Assembly (NCBI RefSeq): GCF_029854155.1
Contig: NZ_CP122958.1
Coordinates: forward strand, 452,001 to 516,000
DNA from: Methanonatronarchaeum sp. AMET-Sl
Lineage (GTDB): Archaea > Halobacteriota > Methanonatronarchaeia > Methanonatronarchaeales > Methanonatronarchaeaceae
DNA: 64,000 nucleotides
Direction of reading: 5' to 3'
In this document: piece after piece, positions 45,612-53,424 of the stretch
Layout of the letters: each line of letters begins with the position of its first letter
How positions within the stretch are numbered: position 1 is the first letter of the stretch
The notes under the pieces: model-generated
The model's database searches: none
Told to the model about the DNA's origin: nothing
Seen by the model: the letters and a program-made list of their open reading frames with translations, nothing else
Position numbers and translations under genes: made by a program

Positions 45612-45630
45612 CTCTAAAGCAATAGAAATA
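45612..45630 (+). repeat. Degenerate terminal CRISPR repeat
   Basis: After a last 39-base spacer-like segment (45573-45611), CTCTAAAGCAATAGAAAT resembles the repeat start (CTCTAAACACCTTAGAAAAT) and then diverges. It marks the decayed leader-distal end. Confidence 0.6.
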
Positions 45631-45863
45631 AAAATAGAGATAAACCGAGAAAAATACCCACCAGAAGAATCAAAAGAAAAATGGTGAAATAAACTAATTT
45701 AAAATTATTCATCTCAATGCTAATAGCGCTAAATTAATTACAACTTTGTTTAAGAAAGCTCCCTTTTTTAACCAACCATAGGTATATACAGAAAAATAAG
45801 GTATCCACCTTTACCTTTTATAAACGATAAAAATTGCATATTCTAATTCAGATTATCAAGTGT

Positions 45864-46319
45864 TCAAATTAATGTTTTTGTTATACCATATGTGAAGGAG
45901 GTTATCCATCCTCCTAATAAAATTAAGCTTATTGCATCACCTGTGTTTATAAATTCTATAAAGATCATAATTAAGGCGAATAGTGATATAAGGAGTGTAA
46001 TACCACTTACAATTAATATCCAGTTATTCAATTCTTTACGAAGATATTTGACTATATCTTCTTTATTAGGATTATTAAACCGCTTTAATCTTTTTTTAAT
46101 CTTTTTAACCAAATTATCAATTAAAACCCAAAATATTGTTACTACAATTAAAGATGGAATTAGTAGAAAAACAATTAAAGATTCACTAAAAACCTCTGAT
46201 TCTACATAAAGGTAGAAAAATGTTAGGATAGGGAGTACTGCTAGAAACCGAGCAAATTTCTTATCCTTGTAAAGCTCATAACCCAATAAAAAAACCGTGC
46301 CGCCAGTTATATCAACCAT
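45864..46319 (-). CDS. Hypothetical membrane protein, 151 residues
   Basis: Four hydrophobic segments (about 5-45 with two, 95-120 and 130-148) separated by a basic loop (LVKKIKKRLKRFNNPNKED). No family recognised. It lies downstream of the CRISPR array on the opposite strand and 134 bases from a second small membrane protein gene that diverges from it. The gap 45631-45863 shows nothing else. Confidence 0.55.
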   Translation of the reverse strand: MVDITGGTVFLLGYELYKDKKFARFLAVLPILTFFYLYVESEVFSESLIVFLLIPSLIVVTIFWVLIDNLVKKIKKRLKRFNNPNKEDIVKYLRKELNNWILIVSGITLLISLFALIMIFIEFINTGDAISLILLGGWITSFTYGITKTLI

Positions 46320-46453
46320 TAATATATCTTTTTAAAATATTGTTTATAAAAATAACTTTGCATTAAATTTCAAAGCATATTTTTTTAAAAACTATTTTTC
46401 TAGTTAATTTATATATTAGTAAAAATAAAAAAGATTTTCAGAATAAAAATATC

Positions 46454-46876
46454 ATGTCATTTAAGCTAAAACCAGAGGCTTTAATTACCTTAATTGCTGT
46501 TTGGACTGCTTTTATAGTTAACTATTTTTTGGAATTAATTATAGAACCAACTGGTTTTCACTTACTAAAAGTAATGTTTATTTCAATACTTTTATTCGTA
46601 ATGGTTATTAAAAGCCTACTAATAATTCCGTTCATTCAAATACAACAGTTCTTTAGAACATTTAATCTCGATATTATGGAAAAAAGATCTCCGGTCTCTG
46701 AGTATAAGCTTAATTTAGTGGTTGCTTCAATCATTTCCTTATTAGTTATAGATTACATATATCTATATTTAATAGAAGTTTTTGAAGTAGAATATGTCTC
46801 ATTTTTGCTAACAATAATATTCATAACACCTGTTTTTTTAATTTCAAAGTATTTATCAGAAAATATTTATTTTTGA
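46454..46876 (+). CDS. Hypothetical membrane protein, 140 residues
   Basis: Four hydrophobic segments (ALITLIAVWTAFIVNYFLEL, VMFISILLFVMVIKSLLII, VASIISLLVIDYIYLYL, FLLTIIFITPVFLI). Not recognised. Divergent from the membrane protein gene at 45864-46319; the shared upstream region has the TATA-like TTTATATATTAG. The pair may belong together, but function is unknown. Confidence 0.55.
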   Translation: MSFKLKPEALITLIAVWTAFIVNYFLELIIEPTGFHLLKVMFISILLFVMVIKSLLIIPFIQIQQFFRTFNLDIMEKRSPVSEYKLNLVVASIISLLVIDYIYLYLIEVFEVEYVSFLLTIIFITPVFLISKYLSENIYF

Positions 46877-46997
46877 TTGCGTTTTTAGTTTAATATTTTC
46901 GTAAAGATGTTGGAAAACACTTTTAAAATAAATTATGAACTTTATATTCGATGTTTTTTATTTCTTTAATTTCACATTTTTTTGATATTTTTTACTT

Positions 46998-47552
46998 TTA
47001 TCCCCATATCTTGCTATATTCTTTCTGTATATCTTCAGCTACTACATCTAGATATATCTGTGTCGTTGAAAGCGAAGAATGACCCAAAATTTTCTGAAGT
47101 GTCCTTAAGTCCATCCCACTTTTTAGGCAGTGGATTGCGAAGCTGTGTCGCCATTTATGGGGCTTAGATATAAAATCACATTTTTCAGCGTATTTATAAA
47201 CTATATTCCTCAAAGTTCTTGAGGATATATCAAATACATATTGGTTTTTGTTTAGGTTGTTTGTCCACATTTTCAACAAGTTCTTAATTTCCTGGGGTAC
47301 TGGTACGACCCTATCTTTCCCACCCTTACCATTTCTGATTATTATTCTTTTTTCGTTGAATTCGAGGTCTTTTTTCTTTAGTGTTGTTAGTTCGCTGCCT
47401 CTTAGGCCTGTGGTCCATAGTATTTTGAGTATTAGGTAGTCTCTTTGGTTTTCTTGGTCGGCTTTTTCTAGCATTTCTTTGATTTCCGTTTTTCTGTGGT
47501 ATTTCGGTAATTTTTGGTGTTGGTTTTGTGTTTTATAGCCTGTTTTGGTCAT
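46998..47552 (-). CDS. Tyrosine recombinase / integrase (XerC/D-like)
   Basis: Site-specific recombinase, 184 residues, essentially the catalytic domain. The catalytic set is visible: Arg in [17 protein letters not shown], Lys in [12 protein letters not shown], HxxR in [17 protein letters not shown] in [17 protein letters not shown] and the Tyr in [11 protein letters not shown]. The ATG at 47552 has GAGGAATAAA directly upstream, so the longer frame (to 47633) is not needed. No N-terminal core-binding domain of full length is present. Its upstream region is repeated at 50.9 kb. Confidence 0.9.
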   Translation of the reverse strand: MTKTGYKTQNQHQKLPKYHRKTEIKEMLEKADQENQRDYLILKILWTTGLRGSELTTLKKKDLEFNEKRIIIRNGKGGKDRVVPVPQEIKNLLKMWTNNLNKNQYVFDISSRTLRNIVYKYAEKCDFISKPHKWRHSFAIHCLKSGMDLRTLQKILGHSSLSTTQIYLDVVAEDIQKEYSKIWG

Positions 47553-47565
47553 TTTATTCCTCTTT

Positions 47566-47700
47566 TTCTTCCGTTTTTCTATGAAAACGGAAACAATAGA
47601 ACCATATAATCTAATGACATTTATAGTTATCAATATGAAATTCTATCCAAAAGATATCTCTAACTTAATTTCCACTAAATCGTGAAAGATACGAACAAAA
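47566..47700 (-). repeat. Imperfect direct repeat, copy 1 (integrase upstream region)
   Basis: About 130 bases including GAAACAATAGAA, AATGACATTTATAGTTATCAA, GATATCT and AACTTAATTT match 50908-51045 in the same orientation. The two copies bracket the second kinase gene. Confidence 0.75.
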
Positions 47701-47860
47701 GATTGTTTAAAGAACTCTTTTTATTTGGACAGAATTAAGTATATAGAAAAACTGGTTTTTCAATTTAAGCTTTTATATGTGGAAGATATTAATTATTTTA
47801 ATTTATAAAAAGAGATTCCAAAAAAAATCCATAAAAACTAAAATAAAAAATGGCGAGGCA

Positions 47861-47880
47861 TAGAGCTCTATAAAGCTCTA
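47861..47880. repeat. Palindrome TAGAGCT/AGCTCTA
   Basis: TAGAGCT at 47861-47867 and AGCTCTA at 47874-47880, in the non-coding region upstream of the relic and kinase 2. Role unknown. Confidence 0.4.
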
Positions 47881-47959
47881 AGCACTATTCAGTGATGTTA
47901 TCTGTAATTAAATACGGACGGTCAACTTCTTCATAATTACATAAAGTTTCTACTTGAAG

Positions 47960-48125
47960 AGCATCATATCATTTATAATTTTTTCGACCTCTAGATCAAC
48001 GACTAAATTAAATTCTCCAATTGTTATGGGGGTAGCACCTTTTTTTAAAATCAAACTCGGCAAGTCCAGAAAGAATGGTTTTAAATGTTTCTTCAAATGT
48101 ATCAGGGTATTGTGAAACCTTTATC
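47960..48125 (-). pseudogene. Decayed antisense gene end upstream of histidine kinase 2
   Basis: Read leftward: FEETFKTILSGLAEFDFKK in one frame, then in another frame ITIGEFNLVVDLEVEKIIND and a stop. It corresponds to the relic at 24560-24712 before kinase 1. As there, the frame changes at a run of seven A. The 5' part is missing. Confidence 0.5.
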
Positions 48126-48154
48126 TATTATTGATAACTATTTTTCAGTTGGTT

Positions 48155-50656
48155 ATGGCTTTCAATATTCTTTTGGTTGATGATGAGCCTGGTTTGTTAG
48201 ATTTAGCAGAAATCTATTTGGTGAAGGAAAGTGAAGATTTGGAAGTCGAGACAACCAGTTCTGCAGAAAAAGCGTTAGAGTTAATTAAGGAAAATGGTTT
48301 TGATTGTGTTGTTTCCGATTACCAGATGCCCTCCATGGATGGCCTTGAGTTCTTGGAGAAATTAAGAAATGAATTTGGTATGGATATTCCTTTTATATTG
48401 TTTACCGGTAGGGGTCGAGAAGAAGTTGCAATGAAAGCCCTAAACTTTGGAGCGGATAGGTACATTCAGAAAGGAGGGGATCCAAAAAGCCAGTTCGGTG
48501 TTTTAGCAGATGCTATAAAGCAGGAGGTGGAGCGCTACTACAATAGAGAAAAACTTCTTCGATCCGAAAAAGAGAAGAACCTTATACTAGAGAGTAAGAC
48601 TGAGCTTATCGCATATCACGAGATGGATCATACAATTAGATGGGCAAACAAGGCCTATGCAGATTTTGTTGGTCTAGATAAGGAAGAACTGATTGGAAAA
48701 AAGTGTTATGATGCTTGGTTGGGGAGAGATACTCCTTGTCCTAGCTGTCCAGTTGAAGAATCTTTGAGGCATGAAGAGGAAAGAGAAAGAGAACTATCTC
48801 CACCAGGTGAACCAAACTACTTTAACATAAGAAGTGTCCCAGTCAAAGATGAAGAAGGTAACACTATAGGGGCAATAGAAACAGTAGTTGATATAACTGA
48901 GAGGAAAGAGGTGGAGGAAAAATACAGAATTATAGCAGAGGGCTCAAAAAACGGAATCTACATTTTTCAAGACAGGGAGTTCAAATTTATCAACGAAGCA
49001 ATTATAGAAATGTCTGGATACACTAGAGAAGAACTTAATAACATGCGGTTTCTGGATCTTGTACACCCAGACTATAGAAAGAAGATGAAAAAATGTACAG
49101 AAAAGATATTAAAAGATAATCTGTCTGGGCTACAGGAAAAACACGAGTTCAGGCTGTTGAAGAAAGATGGTAATACTAAATGGGTTCAGCTGACAACTTC
49201 AGTAATAGAGTATAAAGGTAAACCCGCAATAATTGGTAACGTGGCTGATATAACCGAAAGGAAGCAGGTGGAGAAGAAGCTTCGTGAAAGAGTCAAGGAA
49301 CTTAAAACCCTCTATAAACTTTCAAAAATCTCTATGGAGACTATATCTATAAAGGAATTATTAAAGAGAACGGTTGATTTAATTCCTCCCGCTTTACAAT
49401 CACCTGATATAGCTTGTGCAAAAGCTAAATGGAGGGATATAGAGGTACAGACGGATAATTATCATGAAACTGAATTGAAAATCAGGAGTAATATCTCTCT
49501 CCAGGAAGAGGGAGAAAGTTTCGTTGAAGCCTGCTATCTGGAAAAGAAACTAGAAATAGACGGAAGTCCTTTTTTAGAAGAGGAGAAAAACCTAATTGAC
49601 ACTATTGCTGAAAGACTGAAGGAAATTATACAGTTCAAGGAAAATGAGAAAGAACTCAGAGAGCCTCGACAAGACTACAAGAACCTAATAAACGGAATGA
49701 ACGACACGGCGTGGGTCATAGACCTCGACGGGAATATCGTCGAGGTGAACGAGGCATCTATCAAAAAACTAGGGTATTCCAGAAAAGAACTGCTCTCTAT
49801 GAAACCTCACGACATCGATGCCTCATTAGAACCAGGTGAAATAACAAACCTTATCAAAAGCATGCCAGAGGACGAGATACAGGTCTTCGAAACCACTCAT
49901 GAAACAAAACGTGGAGAAAAAATTCCAGTAGAGATCAACTCCAGCCTCATAACCTATCGTGGAGACCCAGCAATTCTGAGTATTGCCAGAGACATCACAA
50001 AAAGAAAAGAAGCTAAAAACCAAGAAGAACTCCTCCACTCCCTACTAAGACACGATCTTAGAAACAAAGCCCAAATCGTGCAAGGCTATCACGAACTATT
50101 GGAAAATTACAATTTACCCGAAAAAGCAGAAAAATACCTGGAGAAAGCGAACAAAGCAGTCCAAGACAGTATAAATCTAATCGAAAAGATCAAAAAGTTG
50201 ATAGAAATCAGAAAAAAAGGAGAATTAATGGAAGTCAATATCAATCCAATCATAAACAAAATTATTAATGAAAATAAACCCCAAACCGAAGAAGAAGGAA
50301 TAGAAATAGAATATAAAAAATTAGACTGTAAAGTTCAAGCCGGTCCACTTACCAAAGAACTGTTCTCAAACATTATAGAGAATTCAATAAAACATTCAGA
50401 TTGTAACAAAATCCAAATTTCAGGAAAAGAAACCGATGAAAAATGCATAATAACCATAGAAGACAACGGCAAAGGAATCCCCAACAACATAAAAGACAAA
50501 ATATTCGAAAGAGGCTACAAAACAGGAAAGAAAGCTGGATCAGGTCTAGGACTCTACCTAGTCAGCAAAATCACTGAAGGATACAACGGCTCAATAAAAG
50601 TCAAAGATTCAAAACTAGGCGGAGCCAGATTTGATATAGAACTAAAGAAAACCTAA
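48155..50656 (+). CDS. Hybrid sensor histidine kinase: receiver, PAS, GAF-like, kinase
   Basis: Cytoplasmic kinase of 833 residues, paralogous to the one at 24751. Order: receiver (about 3-120, NILLVDDEPGLLDLAEIYL, CVVSDYQMPSMDG, LFTGRGREE, RYIQKGGDP); PAS 1 with a Cys pair (DTPCPSCPVEESL); PAS 2 (FKFINEAIIEMSGYTREELN); a GAF-like segment (about 385-500); PAS 3 (VIDLDGNIVEVNEASIKKLG); phospho-His in LLRHDLRNKAQ; HATPase_c with NIIENSIKHS, EDNGKGIPN and GSGLGLYLV. It lacks the PocR domain of the first kinase. The ATG at 48155 follows the shared TTTTTCAGTTGGTT leader. Confidence 0.93.
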   Translation: MAFNILLVDDEPGLLDLAEIYLVKESEDLEVETTSSAEKALELIKENGFDCVVSDYQMPSMDGLEFLEKLRNEFGMDIPFILFTGRGREEVAMKALNFGADRYIQKGGDPKSQFGVLADAIKQEVERYYNREKLLRSEKEKNLILESKTELIAYHEMDHTIRWANKAYADFVGLDKEELIGKKCYDAWLGRDTPCPSCPVEESLRHEEERERELSPPGEPNYFNIRSVPVKDEEGNTIGAIETVVDITERKEVEEKYRIIAEGSKNGIYIFQDREFKFINEAIIEMSGYTREELNNMRFLDLVHPDYRKKMKKCTEKILKDNLSGLQEKHEFRLLKKDGNTKWVQLTTSVIEYKGKPAIIGNVADITERKQVEKKLRERVKELKTLYKLSKISMETISIKELLKRTVDLIPPALQSPDIACAKAKWRDIEVQTDNYHETELKIRSNISLQEEGESFVEACYLEKKLEIDGSPFLEEEKNLIDTIAERLKEIIQFKENEKELREPRQDYKNLINGMNDTAWVIDLDGNIVEVNEASIKKLGYSRKELLSMKPHDIDASLEPGEITNLIKSMPEDEIQVFETTHETKRGEKIPVEINSSLITYRGDPAILSIARDITKRKEAKNQEELLHSLLRHDLRNKAQIVQGYHELLENYNLPEKAEKYLEKANKAVQDSINLIEKIKKLIEIRKKGELMEVNINPIINKIINENKPQTEEEGIEIEYKKLDCKVQAGPLTKELFSNIIENSIKHSDCNKIQISGKETDEKCIITIEDNGKGIPNNIKDKIFERGYKTGKKAGSGLGLYLVSKITEGYNGSIKVKDSKLGGARFDIELKKT

Positions 50657-51243
50657 ACACCCAATAACAATACAAGAAAATTTATTCAGCCAGAACCCAC
50701 ATAATCCTTCCCGGAATTAATTATACAAGATAAATCATAAAAAAGAAAAGAAAAGAAAATATAAAAGTCTAATTAACAGGACAAATAACACCGTCTCCAT
50801 CATAATTTAAAAGACAACCCCCTTCACAAATCAAATAAAACACTGATAGAAAGTTTGAAACAAGCTATAATAACCTACATAACCCATCAAAACCTCCTTT
50901 TCTTCCGGTTTTATGTAAAAACTGAAACAATAGAATCATAGAATTTAATGACATTTATAGTTATCAATGTGTAATTCTACTCAAAGGATATCTTTAACTT
51001 AATTTTCACTAAATTTTAAAAGGTACAAACAAAAAAATACAGAATCACAGCGCCTAGCATATAATAACTCAATGAAACTTTTTAGCCCCAAAACCTATAG
51101 ATTTTCTAAAAAAATGAATAATTATGAGGTTAAGTAAGTTATAAGTCAAATTGTAAATAGATTATCAGATTAGGAAGAAACTAAAGGATATAAAATAATT
51201 AGTGTAGTGGTTATCTGGTGTTTATAAAATAATAGAGATAATT
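50657..51243. other. Intergenic region with repeat copy 2
   Basis: 587 bases without a recognisable gene. It carries the repeat copy at 50908-51045 and, near 51190-51235, AT-rich promoter-like sequence before the next gene (TTTATAAAATAATAG). Confidence 0.4.
50908..51045 (-). repeat. Imperfect direct repeat, copy 2
   Basis: Matches the integrase upstream region (47566-47700), sharing GAAACAATAGAA, AATGACATTTATAGTTATCAA and TAACTTAATTTTCACTAAAT. No integrase gene follows it, so it is a promoter fragment or attachment-like copy. Confidence 0.75.
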
Positions 51244-52227
51244 ATGAATAAAAGAAAAAAGGACGAGGAAGAAGTAAAAGAAATTTTACTTGGAATAGAT
51301 ATGTTCCTAGAGAAAGAATTTGATAAACGTATAACTGATATAAGTTCAACGAGACTCCATAAAATTTGTTGGTTAGTCATTGAAGAATTCGACTTAAATA
51401 TTACTAGAGCATGGTACAAGAGAGGACAATTTATTTTTAACGGTCAAGAAACTATTAAAAAAACAAATAAAGAAGGAATTTCGGATATACAGCAAGGTGA
51501 ATTATCAGAGAAATCTAAAAAATTTCTAACTAACAATAGAAAATTACTAAGCAATTATATAAACACCTCTTTTCAACATTTTATTAAGTATGATTATCGC
51601 CATTATGCGCCACAAGAATTTCAAGAATTCTATGAGGCACATAACATTATATTCGATGTAATGTACAGTCTCTTGGATAAAAAAGATTTAAACAAGTTTC
51701 AGAATGCAATAGAGCGTGTGGATGCGAAAGAAAAGATTTCTAATAAAATAAGCAAAATACATCTCGAATTAATATCAAATGAATCTTTTAATCAAATAGA
51801 AGAAGAATATATAGAATTTACAAATATTTATGAAGATTTATTTTTATCCCTAAAATTCAAAGCTGAAAATGATGAACTAACCAATAAACAGTGGAAAAAA
51901 AGTTTAGAGGTTTTTAAGACATATTTTGATCAACATGCAAATGATAATGAAGATGTATGGGGTAAAATTGCCTGGATAATCAGTAATGAAACAGTAAAAG
52001 GCCGTGATTCTGAAAGAATAAAAAATATATCAAATAACAAATTAAATCAGACAATTGAAGATTTAAAATCAATAAATAGGAGAACAAGACGAATATTAGA
52101 AGATTTCGACTTACAACCAAAAGAAGAGATATACACCAGCTCCCTTAAAGAAACAGGATTCCCTGAATCAGACAAAAAAACCATAAAAAGATTCACACAC
52201 ACTTACTCCATCAAGAATAGAGAATAA
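51244..52227 (+). CDS. Uncharacterised helical protein, partner of a PIN-like protein
   Basis: 327 residues, charged, predicted almost entirely helical, no membrane segment. Motif-like stretches are RLHKICWLVIEEFDLNITRA, WYKRGQFIF, a tyrosine-rich patch (YDYRHYAPQEFQEFYEAHN) and EDVWGKIAWIISNETVKGR. I do not recognise it with certainty; it resembles archaeal proteins encoded next to PIN-type nucleases. The stop abuts the ATG of the next gene, so the two are translated together. A toxin-antitoxin or defence pair is the working idea. Confidence 0.65.
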   Translation: MNKRKKDEEEVKEILLGIDMFLEKEFDKRITDISSTRLHKICWLVIEEFDLNITRAWYKRGQFIFNGQETIKKTNKEGISDIQQGELSEKSKKFLTNNRKLLSNYINTSFQHFIKYDYRHYAPQEFQEFYEAHNIIFDVMYSLLDKKDLNKFQNAIERVDAKEKISNKISKIHLELISNESFNQIEEEYIEFTNIYEDLFLSLKFKAENDELTNKQWKKSLEVFKTYFDQHANDNEDVWGKIAWIISNETVKGRDSERIKNISNNKLNQTIEDLKSINRRTRRILEDFDLQPKEEIYTSSLKETGFPESDKKTIKRFTHTYSIKNRE

Positions 52228-52935
52228 ATGATAAGTATGAATTCTAAAGAAGAAACTTATTTTCTAGATACAGCTATATTTATCTCATATACAATAACCG
52301 ATGAAGACATAGAACCCTATCATTCTAATTGCTGTAAGCTTTTTAAAAACGAAAAATGGTTACATTCATCCGAAACTGTAAAAAACGAACTTGAAAAAAT
52401 CAAAGAAAGAAGAAGAAAAGCATACAAACTCCTATTGAAAAAATTATCAAAAAACCTAAATAATGAAGAAATAATCCACTTAATAAAACAGGAAGTTCAT
52501 ATAAGCCCTAATGATGAAAAACACTTAAAAAACCTACTTAATAAAATAACCCCCCTCAGAGAGGAAGATAAAATCACTTACATGAGACACCTTATAAAAA
52601 TATGGAACAAACGAATTGAAAAAGCAAAAAAGAAAATTGAATTATTCTGTACCCCTCATACAGATACTCAAATTAAAGAAATACTAATAGAAAATTCAGA
52701 CTCAAAATTTGGTGAATTAGATGCAGAGATATTAATTGATGCCTATAAATGGTCAGACAAGGGTTTTTCAAACCCTATTTTTTTGACACAAGATACAGGG
52801 ATTACTGAAAAACACAAAGAAATTGAAGAAATATTTCAAAAATATTGGAATAATTACGATCCAAAATTGGATCCGGAACTCTCTGAGTCAAAAAAGTTTT
52901 TAAAGTTCTTATTTATTGAATCTTATCAACCATAA
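52228..52935 (+). CDS. PIN-domain-like nuclease
   Basis: 235 residues. The opening TYFLDTAIFISYTI supplies the first Asp of a PIN fold; HSSETVKNELEKIKERR a Glu; FGELDAEILIDAYKW the middle acidic pair; IFLTQDTGITEKHKEIEEIF the final Asp. Between lies a helical insertion, longer than in VapC toxins. RNA cleavage is the likely activity. Starts directly after the gene at 51244-52227 (TAAATG). The region 52936-53235 has no gene, only AT-rich sequence. Confidence 0.65.
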   Translation: MISMNSKEETYFLDTAIFISYTITDEDIEPYHSNCCKLFKNEKWLHSSETVKNELEKIKERRRKAYKLLLKKLSKNLNNEEIIHLIKQEVHISPNDEKHLKNLLNKITPLREEDKITYMRHLIKIWNKRIEKAKKKIELFCTPHTDTQIKEILIENSDSKFGELDAEILIDAYKWSDKGFSNPIFLTQDTGITEKHKEIEEIFQKYWNNYDPKLDPELSESKKFLKFLFIESYQP

Positions 52936-53235
52936 CAAGTTTTAAATCAATTACAAGATTTAAAATCAATTTAATCAAAAACCAGTTTTTTCATTACCTA
53001 TTTTGAGAATCTCTAAATTTCAAAGTCAAACTTTAAAAATAAACTGATTGAACAAACCCTTCCTCCAAAACAGGAGAAATCGCTTGATTTATGGAAGAAA
53101 ATTATTTTCCTTAGAAGACAAATTAAATATAAAAGAACCAGTTAGTTACATCGACTAATAACACCAAAAATCAAGGAGAAATTTTTACCAAAATTATATT
53201 AAGTATTTTCGGTTTTATTTAATATAATTAGAAAA

Positions 53236-53424
53236 ATGTCTGAGGATAATGAATTACTTGGAAATAAAATGTTGGAGATTTTTAAAGAAAGAATAAAAGA
53301 AAAAGAGAATGTATCTGGAGAAGTAAATGAAGTAGTGAGTTCTCTGGCAGAAGAACCGGATTTTGGTGGTCGTGAACAAATTGTTAAATGCTTAAAAGAG
53401 GCGAAAAGGATAAATGAAGATTGA
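53236..53424 (+). CDS. Small acidic protein preceding an SMC-like ATPase
   Basis: 62 residues, acidic and helical: NKMLEIFKERIKEKENVSG, then VNEVVSSLAEEPDFGG and REQIVKCLKEAKRINED. Its 3' end overlaps the ATPase gene by 11 bases, which couples translation and implies a stoichiometric partner. No family recognised. Confidence 0.6.
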   Translation: MSEDNELLGNKMLEIFKERIKEKENVSGEVNEVVSSLAEEPDFGGREQIVKCLKEAKRINED

